64,000 bases of DNA, taken from the NCBI RefSeq assembly GCF_010389155.1, contig NC_057769.1, positions 14,508,735 to 14,572,734 of the forward strand, read 5' to 3'. The notes below the pieces were generated by a model that saw nothing but the letters and a program-made list of their open reading frames with translations, was not told the DNA's origin and made no database searches. Numbering within the stretch: position 1 is the stretch's first letter; every line of letters starts with the position of its first letter. Below, one piece after another: positions 1 to 11,249 of this stretch. The position numbers and the translations under genes are program-made. This DNA comes from Erigeron canadensis (Eukaryota; Streptophyta; Magnoliopsida; Asterales; Asteraceae).

Positions 1-101
1 AGGGACCAAATAAGACGTGCTATCCACATGATTATTAATGTTAACAAAACACGTTTTGATAATAAATGACAATGACAGGGCTGTTTTTATTATAAAAATT
101 A

Positions 102-356
102 CTCCCTCCGTCCCAATTTAAGTGTCCTCATTTGATTTGTTGAGTCTTTCTACTCTAACTTTGACCGTAAGTATTTTTGTTTGTATAATATAATACTTAA
201 TAAAAGTTATATCAATGAAAAATACATCCAAAGCTCAATCTATTCATATATTTTACACCAATTATGGCTTCACACACACGAAACAATTTACGGTCAAAGT
301 TACGAAAGAAAGACTTCGAAAGTCAAAATAGGACATTTAAATTGGGACGAAGGGAG
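102..356. mobile_element. Stowaway-type MITE (Tc1/mariner-derived)
   Basis: The element opens with ctccctccgtcccaattt and closes with its near-perfect reverse complement, giving terminal inverted repeats of about 27 bp with two or three mismatches. It is flanked on both sides by TA (100-101 and 357-358), the Tc1/mariner target duplication. The 255-bp length, the CTCCCTCCGTCCC terminus and the absence of a real gene fit Stowaway MITEs, which are moved in trans by mariner-like transposases. The two short ORFs across it look accidental. Confidence 0.93.
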
Positions 357-420
357 TATGTGTTTATAAAAAAACTAGCTTTGTACCTGCGCGATGTGGC
401 GGAGCATAGGAAAAAAAGCT

Positions 421-645
421 GGTTAATTTGGAGAGGGAATAGGGAATTTAAAAGGGTAAAATAGGGAATTTAAAGGTAGAATGTTTAGTTTGGAGAGGGG
501 TAGTTTGTTTATATAGGGAGTATATTAAAAGGGTAAAATAGGGAATTTAAAGGTAGTGTAAATTAAAAGGGTAAAATAGAAAATTTAAAGGTAGAGTGTT
601 TAATTTGGAGAGGGGTAACTTGTTTATATAGGAAATATAGATAAC
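421..645. repeat. Short imperfect tandem repeat, AAAGGGTAAAATAGGG unit
   Basis: Three diverged copies of a unit carrying aaaagggtaaaatagg, gaatttaaaggtag and tttggagaggggta follow each other; the middle copy is shortened. The copies begin near 450, 527 and 566. The array starts about 65 bp after the Stowaway element and contains a second 'gggagtata' resembling a Stowaway end, so it may include a decayed MITE. No coding potential is seen. Confidence 0.6.
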
Positions 646-3138
646 TTGATTATATGTGGCATAATATACGAATGTTAAATAAAATATTGTACAATAATTA
701 TATATCTTTTATACACATTTTAACGTGTTAAATAAGACACGTTAAGATTAAGATTATATATATATATATCAATGTTCAGATTCTAAATCTCAACGTGTTT
801 AATAAGACACAAATCTCAATGTATTAATTGTTATAATTTATATGCGGAAGTACTAAATAAAACAAATAAGACAATATATTGACCCTTAGATCATGGTTAA
901 AATAATGCATGAAGATTCACGAGACAAATGATGCATGATGATTTTCATGATGCACTGTGATTTTCAATGAAAGAAACCTATTGTTTTATTTGTTCTACGT
1001 TAATACTCTTTTTATTTTACCTAAAACCTTATTATATATTGTTATAAAATTAGAGTGTCTAAAAATTCACCAATATGCTAGATACACACCTATATAATCA
1101 TTAGTTTAACTAATTATCTTATCAAAATATTTTTTTTCCTTCCTAATTATTAAATATCTCACTAAATAAAACCTCATTTATTATTTTTTTTTTCATTTCT
1201 AACCAATTTTTAACTTTATTTCATTAACATAATGTATATGTTTCTTAATGAACTTTTTTTAATATTTTAAATAAAAAGTACAACATATGTTTCTTAATAA
1301 ACTTTTTTTTTAAATATTCTTTTATGTAAAAATCAAACATGCAACACTAATCAAAAATAAATATTTCAAAAACAATACCAAATACAATGACATTAAAATA
1401 TCAAATCAGTTATATCGATAAAAACTATTTCATGCGGACAAAGTTGATCATATAAATTTAAACGTTGTATAGGTGAAATAGAAAATTAAAAATTTACAAA
1501 CTAACCCATCTTAGCATATGAGAGTACTTATAACATGTTCTTTTTATTAACATAATTAATTTTTTCAAATATTTTAATCTCCCATATATTCACACCGACA
1601 GACTCTTAAAAGGGAAGCTTTGGCCTTGACTTTGTAATCAATCCATTAATCTTTTACATGACTTAAAATAATAATAATAATAATTAAAAAACATAAAATT
1701 TATATAATTGGATTATTAATATTATTTAATATATATATAAAGATATGTAATTAATTTTAATTTGATGTATTAAATGTAATGTTTGAGCAGAATTAATATG
1801 TTGTAATTAATGTTAATGTTTGTTATAAACTTTTTTAAATAGCACATTGAAAATATAAATGAAAAAAAAAGTTTGACCAAAAATTAATGATATAGTGTTT
1901 CTTTAATAAATGAGGTTTCTATAGTAGGTCCATATAAAATAATGTACAATAATGGTATAAAGTTAAATGAAAGTTTTATTGACATGCATGTTAAATTTGT
2001 ATAACATCGTAATTCAACAAACATGTATAAAGGATGTTATAAAAATGATGATGTTGTCATTTTTAAAATCATTTATATTTTTATTATTTTAAGAACCATA
2101 TACAAAAATTAATATCTTCTATTTGAATATCATAAGATACTAACGATGTAAAACTAAAAACTTATAACCAATTTCTACCTATTTATTCCTTTTCATATTT
2201 ATTACTGAGATGATTAAAATTTGATATAAAATCATAATTTGATAACAACATACGACATAACAAAAGGAAACGTGTAAAAATCAAAGAGCGGTTTAAAAAA
2301 TAATAGTATAAAATATAAGAATTTTTTATCATCATATTTATATAATGAAAATAATTACTTTTTGTAATTATATAGAATGTAAGAGTTAGTTTCCATAATT
2401 AATGACTTATTAAAATAAAATTAAAACCATAATTTGTTCTCTAAAATAAATACATGATATCTGTATTTTGATCTAATTCCCTAGTTAAAAGTCAAGCTTA
2501 ATTTAAGGGTTCAAGTTTACTCATTTTGAAAGGTTTCCCTTTTAGTATATACACTTAGAGATACATTAAACTATTCAAGAAAAAGAAAGTTGTGTCCAAC
2601 ATGGACAAAAGTTAACTAGGAAAGTAGAGGCGAAGAGTAAAGGTTATCGGTCTCCAACTAATTTAAGTCATTCATTCATCTCATTGTAATTTGATAAATA
2701 GTTGGATAATAGAGTGATTAGGAATTTAAGTGTTGTTGGTTGAAGTGTGTTTATAAATCAGTTTTAGAAAGTGATGAGGTAGAGCTGATGAGATATAAAC
2801 GCATCACATATCTTTATGTTTATTTTTCCAAATTTATTTTAAATCATAAAAACCAGTTATAAACTAACAAGTTAAATATGATTTCAAAATAATCAATCAA
2901 ACTGATAAGTTAAATGATATATTGTAAAAACTAACTTAATATCCACTTATAAAACAAGCTTATTCAAGTCTTGGGTTACTAGGATTCATGTTTTATGAGG
3001 TAAAGTATTTTTGCGAAGTCTTAGATTTCGTCCGCTATTCGAGTTAATTTTGGAGTAGTACAAAAGGACACGATAACAGTAAATAGTTTGGGTTCATATT
3101 TAACTCGTTTTAATGATCATAAATATCTTATGTTGCAG
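646..3138. other. AT-rich intergenic DNA, no gene recognised
   Basis: About 2.5 kb of strongly AT-rich sequence with many short homopolymers and TA tracts. A small inverted motif, aacgtgttaaataagacacgtt, recurs imperfectly around 720-810. I looked here for the missing upstream exons of the annexin that follows and did not find them, so this stretch is either decayed or was never part of that gene. Confidence 0.6.
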
Positions 3139-3516
3139 GATCTTCAAGCAGCCTTGATCTTGAGTGATATAGTTGAATGCTTTTGTATACCACCTGCTTA
3201 CTTTTCCAAGGTGAATTAAACTTTATTTCACATTAATTATGTAAAAGTTGGTATTGTATAGTATAAATGTATACTGATCAACTTCTTAACTGTTTGTTAG
3301 GTGATGGAAGCAGCAATGGTGAAAGAGGCTGACGAGAACACAAGAGAAGGTCTTACTAGGGTGATTGTTACTCGAGCTGACATTGATATGAAGTATATCA
3401 AAGAGGAATACTATCGCACTTATAAATGCAAGTTGTCGGAAAGGATTGATGGTGCAACCAATGGAAACTACAAAGATTTTCTGCTATCATTGATCTTCAG
3501 GGAAGAGAAAATATAA
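3139..3516 (+). pseudogene. Annexin C-terminal fragment (last two exons)
   Basis: Annexins are calcium-dependent phospholipid-binding proteins built from four repeats of about 70 residues. After a splice acceptor (tgttgcag, ending 3138), exon 3139-3210 encodes DLQAALILSDIVECF and a PAYFSK segment. A 90-bp GT..AG intron follows (3211-3300), then exon 3301-3516 encoding the core of the fourth repeat: LTRVIVTRADIDMKYIKEEY and, further on, GNYKDFLLSLI, ending in TAA. The exon phase joins cleanly and there is no internal stop. Repeats 1-3 are not recognisable within the preceding 3 kb. It is most likely a 5'-truncated pseudogene; a very long upstream intron reaching beyond the window is the alternative. 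Confidence 0.75.
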
Positions 3517-3665
3517 CTCTGCACTTCAAAATATTATCAACACTCTCATTTCCATATGACAGAATGCTTGAAAATAAACCTTCATATGATTTTATGAATT
3601 CGATTTGTTGCACAGGTTTGTAAACTTGAATAATGGATATCATTTGAAGCTTCTATTTATAGTCA

Positions 3666-3691
3666 TTATATATATATATATATATATATAT
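3666..3691. repeat. TA dinucleotide microsatellite
   Basis: An uninterrupted TA run directly abuts the left end of the foldback element, and a second TA run (about 4158-4178) follows its right end. The simplest reading is that the element inserted into, and split, one TA tract. Confidence 0.85.
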
Positions 3692-4160
3692 GGTAACACT
3701 CCGGTGAGAACACTCTTAAAATAAGAATGATGAGAACACTTAAAAACATTATTTTGATGCATTAAAAGTCCATAAAACTAACATAGTGCATAACTAATTA
3801 TCATTATTTAAGTGTTTAACAACACATTAATCCGTCAAAATCGAAAAAATCACGTTTTTTGTTGGATGCATCATTTTGATGAATATGTATCCAAGATGGA
3901 TGCACAAAACAAAAAATATGATTTTCTCGATTTTGACATACCAATGTGTTGTTAAACACTTATAATGATTTTTTGGATGCACAAAACAAAAAAAATATGA
4001 TTTTCTCGATTTTGACATACCAATGTGTTGTTAAATACTTAAAATGATAATTAGTTATACACTATATTAGTTTTATGGACTTTTAAGGCATCAAAATGTG
4101 ATTTTTAAGTGTTCTCACCGTGTTCTTATGTTAGGACTGTTCTTATTTGATTGTCCCCAT
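3691..4160. mobile_element. Foldback (MITE-like) element with long imperfect inverted repeats
   Basis: Roughly 150 bp at each end are inverted copies of one another: the left arm reads gagaacacttaaaaacatta, then a segment with aaaagtccataaaactaa, and the right arm carries the reverse complement of both. The centre holds a direct duplication of about 75 bp (ggatgcacaaaacaaaaaa, attttctcgattttgacata) at about 3898-3974 and 3975-4050. No transposase ORF is present. The outermost bases of the two arms do not match well, so exact ends and superfamily are uncertain. Confidence 0.65.
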
Positions 4161-5159
4161 ATATATATATATATATTATTAATGTTCCTTGGCTTTGCGT
4201 ACATTTTTTTACTTTTCCTATCGGATATTATAGGCCCATTAACAAAGTTAGTTATCACACCCAACTTTTAAAAATATGGACTTCAAAAAATTTTCGCCTG
4301 ATGGCATTAAAACATAACGGAAACAATCATTAAAGCATTACCAATTCCTAATATGATATTTCACGTCATCTCTAGCTCAACACTCAACTCACCGACTATG
4401 CTTTTCAATCGGTTCATTTCTTTGTCATGTTCATGCTTTTGAGTCTTCATATCTGTTAGTAGGTACTCTACAAGAGCTTCCAATATACTGTACTTTCCCT
4501 TAAGTTATGTCAGCTCAACATCTACAAAAATCGAATCATGAGATGTGCTTGGATAGTATGAAAGGGTCTTGAAGCACCCAAACTAAACATTGATGGAATA
4601 GAGGTAGAAGTGGTGGAAACAGATGAGGTGCTTGTCATAGGCTCGATAGATACAATACTTGTAATCATTACTGAACTCTCTAAGATGCTCATAGTTTGTC
4701 CAGGAGAACTATCAATGTCTCTGCTTTTTCACTTTATCTTGTGACCTGGCTCTATACCCTGTCTCAAACTATCCTGTGTTAATTGGCATCTTAAACAATG
4801 ATTGTCTCTCTGGACTTGCCTCTTTTGTCTATTCTAGAATCTTATCAGTTGCCTTGATTGGTGTCTTTAAAGTGGTTGCAGTAGTATGAACCTTAGTTTT
4901 CTCAACGGTCCTCACTCACATCTAACTCTGTTGTTGTAGTTGCAACCTTTTCCCCTTCATACTGTCTAACTATCTCTGCATCTCTCGAGTTACCAACTGA
5001 AGCAAATCTTCAATACCTCTTCCTTTGCTTTGAAGGTGTTCATAACTCACCTTCAGGCTCATAACCAAAATCTTGATAACCCCGAGCCTTTATTTTTGAT
5101 TTTGATGACTATATCTATGCCATCAAGTTCTATCTTTGGATCTATGCCATCATTGTCAC

Positions 5160-5798
5160 TAGGGATGGCAAAAGAACCCGTACCTGACGGGGAAAACCGA
5201 AATCCGAGATTTTAGGGTCGGGTTTGGGGCCGGGTCTGCGGTTTTAGGGCCGGGTATGGGGACTGTTTTAAGTTTTTTTGCGGGTTCGGGTCCGGATAGA
5301 TAAAAACCCGCATATCCGATCCGTATACCCGAAACCCGCCCCAAACCTGTATACCCGAACCCTACTGCTATCATATAACATGCATAATATACATAGTTTT
5401 ACATACTGACTAGTGGTTTACAAGGACTTTAAACTTCGAAACTTGAGTTGAGCAATATGTATTTGTCATGACTCATATAGAGAAACTTGTGTCTAAATCT
5501 CTAGCTATATATCATATGTTTTAATCGTATTTCTTTTTATTTGTTTCATCAATGCGAGATCCGTAGATATATTAGACATCAAATATTATGTCCTAATGTT
5601 GTCATGACAGAAGAAACTGAGCTCATTTTATTCGTTACACTTGGTTAATAAAATTAATGAATACCCGATTACCCGTGGGGAAACCCGTTACATGACGGTA
5701 AATAAGTAAACGGAGACCCGTCGGGTTTGGGACGGGGATTTTTAATCGGGTTCGGGATTACTGAAACCTAGACCATACCCGACCCCTTGCCATCCCTG
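5160..5798. mobile_element. hAT-type MITE with ACCCG-rich ends
   Basis: The left end reads tagggatggcaa and the right end ttgccatccctg, an 11-12 bp inverted repeat typical of hAT elements. The flanking 8-mers are attgtcac (5152-5159) and attgttac (5799-5806), matching at 7 of 8 positions, which fits the 8-bp hAT duplication. The subterminal 150 bp on each side are unusually GC-rich and full of acccg/cgggt motifs, while the centre is AT-rich. There is no transposase, so it is non-autonomous. It sits in the decayed minus-strand ORF G. Confidence 0.88.
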
Positions 5799-6311
5799 AT
5801 TGTTACTGTCATCATCACACTCTCATTCTCTGATTTGTCTTCAATGACATCTTTGCTAGAACTATTCAACTCAACATCTATCTCATCGCCACCAACTCCA
5901 TGATCACCCACACCATATTCTCAATCAACTGGAGCTCCCTCTTCACATACATACTAATCAATCTCTTCAATAACATCGTCTTGCTTGTGAGCTTGAGCAT
6001 TATAGTTTGCAATCTGAGCTAAGTCACCTTCTGGCTTATGTTCTCTTACAAGAATGTTCTCAGCAACTTCAGGATCAATGTTACCATCATCTACATACCT
6101 CTTTTACTTGCGGTTGTACCATCAATGTTCTCAGCAACTTCAGTAACTCTTGCACCATCTATGCATTAGGTAAGGCCTCTTTTACTTGCGGTTGTTATTG
6201 AGGTGAGGTTGTTGTGGTTGTGGAGGTACAACCGGAGGTTTTGGCTTAGGGACTAGTGGTGGTTGTCCATCATCTTCCGCAAGGGAAAAACCATTATTCA
6301 CTTGTGCCGGT

Positions 6312-7817
6312 TGATGCGTGTGATTTATCAAAATTTTAAGTTTATAAACCAAGGAGTCACTAGTCTAAGATTATCACATAGTTAGGCAGTGGACCCTGTC
6401 TAAGTAATAGTATAGTCTAGGTAGTTCTAGGTTTGTTCGTAGGGACTGACTAAAGGAATTCAGATTAATTAAAATGAAACTAAAGTTGGGGGTTCCTAGT
6501 TTTTTAAAAATGCAAATAAAAGTAAAGACATAATTCTAGTAATACCGCAAGGTTGCAACCGTTTGGTCTAGCGAGAAACCTAAGATCATTACTGCTAAAA
6601 CAAGACAATGATATTAAAACTAACATTCATTTGGTTTCACTTCACATGCAGAAAGCGTTATGGATTATGATCATTGAACGACTCTTTTCACATTCGGATT
6701 CCCGTTAGATACACTAAATTATTTAGCTTCACTATCTTTCAACTAGGCAAACCCTTTAGTGAGATTCCTGCTAAGGTCACTCTTTGAGCTTTAAAAACTG
6801 AGCTTGTAACTGTGACTGAAATCTTTTATGTAAGTCAAGATCCTTGTAAAATTCACTAGACACTAATTATTTTAATCACCCGGTCCGATTTTCGTTCGTC
6901 AGATAAACTAAAAAAGTTTAATAAAACACAAGCTCATTTGAGTTAATTATTAGTTTCCCATCAAATTTCTAGTTATAGATAAAATGATTACATTAGTTAA
7001 AGATGGATTAACATTTCACAAACAGATTCAATGACTCTAAGGATGCTAGACCAGATGACCCTAAACAAACCACTAAAAACGTTTGTATATGAAAACAAAT
7101 AATATATTTAGACTGAAACAAACATGGATCTGCGATTTAGTATAGAAATGGTTCAACAATAAAAAAAATAAACAACAATCAAATCATGTTTACATCATCA
7201 GAATGAATGTTTAAAAACTTAGCTACTCATTAAGAGAGTAGCCATTAACAATTTGATAAAATGAAATAACATAAAATCTAAAGAAAGCTGTAAGAGATTG
7301 AAGAATAGAAACTGTGTGATATTGAATCACTAGGTTGGATTCCTTGATGATTGATGATGTTAGATCGGATTTGGAATGTTCCGGGAACCCTAATTTCGAC
7401 CTCTTACCTGCTACCTTCGACCTGTATGCGTGTGTGTCTTTCTGGCGGGTACATTTTAAGTGAGTATTTATATGTTTTAGGAAAAATCCTATGCTAGATG
7501 CATTTACTAGTGGCATTGGAGATGACCTCCCATCGACGCTGGATGTATACTAGAATGGTCTAGCGGCGCTGGTTCTCCTGACCAGCGGCACTGGAGATGT
7601 CTTCTTTTTAGCATCCATATATTCACGCTTAACTCATCCAAGCTCCACACTTGACTTCCTCAACTTGATTCAACTCAAACTAAGTATGGCTTCCGTCAAT
7701 GAATCTATCAACGATCCAAATGCGATTAAGTACCAAAAAGTTCATGCTAACGGTCCATTTCTACCTCAAACATGTGTTAAATTTACGAGGAAAAAGTCAC
7801 AAATAAATCATTCATCA
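6312..7817 (-). mobile_element. Solo LTR, same family as 19170-20726
   Basis: The element begins tgatgcg and ends ttcatca, the same TGATG...CATCA palindromic ends as the solo LTR at 19170-20726, with collinear short similarities (for example '...tagtctaggtag...cgtagggac' near the left and 'tggtacttaat' near the right, minus strand). Both carry a small cluster of CCAGCGGCGCTGG-like palindromes near the right end. A minus-strand TATAAATAC box (plus 7464-7472) suggests minus orientation. The flanking 5-mers (ccggt, atagt) do not match, so either a duplication has decayed or one end is misplaced. It interrupts ORF G. Confidence 0.6.
7507..7594. repeat. GC-rich palindrome cluster in solo LTR
   Basis: Four imperfect copies of a (A)CCAGCGGCGCTGG(T) palindrome lie at about 7507-7520, 7532-7542, 7559-7573 and 7581-7594, in an otherwise AT-rich LTR. 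The related LTR at 19170-20726 has six at the equivalent place. Confidence 0.65.
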
Positions 7818-8394
7818 ATAGTCTGCATTCACAGGTGCTGCATAGTTTGCATTCACAATAGATCCATATAAATTGACGATATGTGGTCTTTGAGCTGGTG
7901 GGAGATTGCCTCTATAAACACCGAACCCCTTAAAGATATGATTCCCCACCGGAGCTACCTGTACTATCTAGCGAGCTGAAGGGAAGTTAGGATATGTACA
8001 TTGATAATCATAAATATAAACCAGAGATACATCAAGAACCTTTTGTTATTGTTTGCTTTAATATGATCTCTCATGTCGTTGAAAAAGAACTTAAAGAAGT
8101 TATAAGGTTTCTTGAAAACCAATGAGATAACTTGAGACAGAGTCTTAACATTAAGAGTATCAAAACCACTCTTCTTGTTGCCCAAGCACACATAATCACA
8201 TGTGCTAGGTATCTCCACATACCGATCAAGTCACTCTGATGTATATATTTCCGTTTGTTCTTCCAATGAATCCCGTTCTTCTTAATGCACCTTCCCTCAA
8301 TTCGTGTCCATATTTGGTAGGGCTTAAAGCTCCACATTCTTGTCCAACAATTCCCAATTGTAATTCCAATCAAATTTGTAACTATGAATCTATT

Positions 8395-8666
8395 TGTTAG
8401 AAATATTATTTGTAGTAGTTGATTTGTATTTAATCATATTTTGTACTTGTTTGTAATTTTTATAAGTATGGAAGGGGACTAATGTAAATTGTATAGAGAT
8501 ATATAAACTCCCTCCATAGCTTAATATTGTAACCTTTTCACACATAATTCTATCAAAGCTTTCCCTTTCATCCTTACTCTCTCTCTATCGACACACACTT
8601 TCTCACACACACAACCACCATTAACACACTAAAACACACACTTAAGCTCAAAATATCATCATTACA
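8395..8666 (+). repeat. Element B 5' LTR
   Basis: 272 bp starting TGTTAG and ending TTACA, followed two bases later by the primer-binding site. It matches 40845-41119 almost throughout. It contains a clear TATA box (8500-8508) followed by a pyrimidine/CA-rich tract (ctctctct, cacacacac), the likely transcribed R/U5 part. Confidence 0.95.
8500..8508 (+). promoter_or_regulatory. TATA box of element B 5' LTR
   Basis: TATATAAAC lies about 105 bp into the LTR and is conserved in the 3' LTR (40951-40959). It is the only good TATA motif in the LTR and would place the RNA start roughly 30 bp downstream, in the 'cctccatagc' region. Confidence 0.6.
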
Positions 8667-8668
8667 TT

Positions 8669-8680
8669 TGGTATCAGAGA
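8669..8680 (+). other. Primer-binding site, element B
   Basis: tggtatcagaga, two bases after the 5' LTR, matches the plant copia consensus TGGTATCAGAGC that is complementary to the 3' end of initiator tRNA-Met. The last base differs (A for C). Confidence 0.9.
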
Positions 8681-8914
8681 AAAATCAGTCAATCTGAACG
8701 ATCCAGAATCAAAATTGAAGTCGAATTTGTTCTCAATTTTGATGTTTTTGAGCTGTTCATACATATATACATTTGCTGAGAATACTGTGCATTTGATTAC
8801 AACAAAATGAGTGTGTTTTTCTTCAAAATTTGTTCACCGATCGTCTAGGATTTTGATAATAATCATTCTGTATCAAAATTAGAGTTCAATTCCATGAGTA
8901 GGTTCGATTTCATC

Positions 8915-9576
8915 TAAGCTCGGCAAACGCATAGATCAGAGGGTTTGAATTCTGTTTGATTTTCGATTTTACTTTGTTTGAGTATTTGTTTGCACTTGTT
9001 TTCTGAACATATTGGTACAAATTTGAAGCTTTAATTCTCAAAACCAAAGAAGAAAATGGAAATTTTCAGTGAGCTCGGCATTTAAGTGTTGTTCTGATGA
9101 AGAAGACGACTGCAAATCTACTATTTTGTCGTTTTGTGATTTCTAGTGTTTACCAAGGTGGTTGAGTTAGATTTGTTCTCTTTGTAGAGCTCCTTGCTCG
9201 GCAATTACAAGTATACAGAAGTTAAACTAAGGGTGGAGAAATTGTTTTATTTGCAGAGTTAATAACTCGGAAAATAATTGAGTTCTGACTTCTTTGAATT
9301 CTTGGTTAAGTATTGGAACGACTTGTTCAGTTTGCAGAGATAACATCTCGGCAAATAAGAGGAGTTGAATACGTTGGTTAAGTATTGGTGATCTGTGTTA
9401 GTGATTGTACTATTTGCCGAAGTATAAGCTCGGTATATAGTTAAAATTGACATTGATTAGTATACTGGAAAGATACTTAGTCTGTATACCGAGATATTTG
9501 CTCGACATTCTTCAATAATCAAAATTTGTCAAGAACATCTTGTTCTATTTTCCGAGGTCTGATCTCGACATTCTTC
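8915..9576 (+). repeat. Hairpin-motif array in the 5' leader of element B
   Basis: About eight copies of a small inverted motif, TTTGC(A/C)GAG, 6-9 nt, CTCGGCAAA, lie every 50-150 bp: near 8918, 9071, 9190, 9252, 9330, 9411, 9485 and 9550. Later copies show the paired halves best (for example ttgcagag...atctcggcaa near 9330). The array lies between the primer site and gag and has no matching coding frame. The same motif returns in the pol-env spacer of this element (35206-36032). An RNA structure or protein-binding array is possible; the role is unknown. Confidence 0.75.
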
Positions 9577-9641
9577 AAAAGTCCAGTTCCAAAATCTTCT
9601 AATTTTTCTGAATTTCTCAATTCTTTTACAAATCTTTTACA

Positions 9642-11244
9642 ATGTCTTCAAGAGAGGCTTTGGCTCTTGGTTTCAGATGGAAGACCTCCTGTGTTGTTTA
9701 GAGGATCTTACCCCCCATGGAAGAAAAGATTTTTGAATTGGATTGATCGACAAAAGAATGCAAAGAACATCAGAAAATCTTTGAAAGATGGCCCTGAGAT
9801 TCCCAAAAATCCAGTGAATAATGAACCTCTACCGGAAGAAAGCTGGAATGCTGAACAAAAAAATCGTGTGGAGGCTGATCAAATGTCCATTGCTTATCTT
9901 TATCAAGCTCTTCCAAATGATATATATTGCAATGTTGATTCATATGAAACTGGAAAGGATATTTGGGATGAGGTTGAAAAACAAACGGAAGTTTCTGATG
10001 TTTCTAACACCATAAGGTTGTCAACTGTTTTAAACATGTATGAGACTTTCAAACAACAAAAAGGAGAACTTCTCAATGATGTCTACATCAAATTTTGCAA
10101 TATCATCAATGAATTGAGGAAGAATGATGTCAAAAGAACAAACATGGAGTTGAACATCAAGTTCATAAAAATCTTGAAGAGGAGTGGCAAGTTTATGGGA
10201 CTCAGCTAAACCAACAAGCAGATTTTGGAAACTTGACGATTCACACTTTGTTTGAAAAATTGACATTGAACACTGATCAAGTTCTAAAGACTCAAAAGAT
10301 GAAAGATGAAAGTGTTCATACTGATCCACTAGCTCTTGTAGTTGAAAAGAAGTCTTCTAGAGTTTCAAGAAAAAGTAGAGTTGAACTTGAAACTGATTCG
10401 GAGTTAAGTAATGTAAGTGATCCTGAACTGGATGAAAAGGATCTTGAGATGTACAAAGAATTAGCTTACTTCACAAAGGCTTTCAAGAAGAAACCTACCA
10501 ACAACCAGCTTCGGTCTTCCTTAGTTTCCGCATATGCCAAGAATGCAAGTGTTCCTAAGTTTGAGACCTACAAGGAGTCAGTTGGGGAAAAGAAGTTTGA
10601 TAATGAGAAAAAGTTTGAAAGGAAAGTCTTGGAAAAGAAGAATGTGGATAAAAAGTGTTATAATTGTGGGATTCTTGGTCATATTGCCACATATTGCACT
10701 AAACCTCGTCAGAAAAATTCAGAGTACTACAAATACAAGATGATGTTGGTAAAACAAGAAGAAAGTGGGATTTCTCTTCTAGCTGATAAATGGCTTCATC
10801 TCACTGATGATGAGAGTGATGAATTTGCAGCAAATGTGTGCTTCATAACAAAGATCAAGAAGTCAAAGGAGCTTGATGATGATGATGACGCAGATTCCAC
10901 TGAAGGGGATGATGAGGTAATCACAATACCCAAGAAACTTTTAGGATTTTACATGGATAAAAGTGAAGCAGCTATTCAAGAAGGCAAAAAGAAAAGCAAA
11001 GAGATTTCAAAAATAAACAACGATTTGAAAGAAAAAGACCAAATTTTACTCAACTTTCAAGTTAAGTTTGATCTACTTCAAAAAGAATTTGACAATTTGA
11101 AATCTTAAAAAGCTGTAGTTACTTTTACTCCAAATTCCAAGCTTCATCTTGAGAAACAAGAACTTGAAACCAAAGTTCTTAAATTAAACAAGATCATGAA
11201 ACAATTGGAAGTCAAGAAAACAAATGAGATGCTTCGGGCAAATG
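9642..11244 (+). pseudogene. Element B gag, 5' portion
   Basis: This encodes the capsid-like Gag that would package element RNA in cytoplasmic particles. Probable start is the ATG at 9642. The gag-typical GSYPPWKKRFLNWIDRQ and YQALPNDIYCNVDSYETGKD segments follow, but an indel near 10170 shifts the frame, after which FEKLTLNTDQVL continues at about 10250. A complete CCHC zinc knuckle (CYNCGILGHIATYC) occurs at about 10654-10700, then an acidic and coiled-coil tail (to 11108, TAA). Coding similarity continues past that stop to 11244, where element A interrupts it; the protein resumes at 28692 in the same codon context. Confidence 0.85.
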
Positions 11245-11249
11245 CTTTG

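Larger units (their letters stand above)
4340..8394 (-). pseudogene. Element G: decayed env-like retroelement ORF, 3' part, interrupted
   Basis: Read on the minus strand, 8389-7818 gives discontinuous coding sequence with KFFFNDMRDHIKANNNKRF and then GNLPPAQRPHIVNLYGSIVN. It resumes beyond the solo LTR at 6311 with a proline-rich stretch (PPLVPKPKPPVVPPQPQQP), continues as an acidic stretch to about 5799, and again beyond the hAT MITE (5159 towards 4340). Several stops and frameshifts occur. The 'FF.DM ... KRFLMY' pattern matches the extra ORF after pol in Sireviruses and lines up with the corresponding part of the env-like ORFs of A and C. No LTR or pol is attached. The N-terminal part lies beyond element B (41125-41375). 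Function of such ORFs is unproven. Confidence 0.6.

Noticed and set aside
3827..4018. Minus-strand ORF with repeated RKSYFFCF-like segments
   Set aside because: It only reflects the internal duplication of the foldback element.
5159..5374. Minus-strand ORF rich in Gly/Pro/Arg
   Set aside because: It follows from the ACCCG-rich end of the hAT MITE and has no protein-family signal.
6312..7817. Autonomous retrotransposon with genes
   Set aside because: No gag or pol motif occurs in it; the ORF at 7223-7516 has no recognisable domain.
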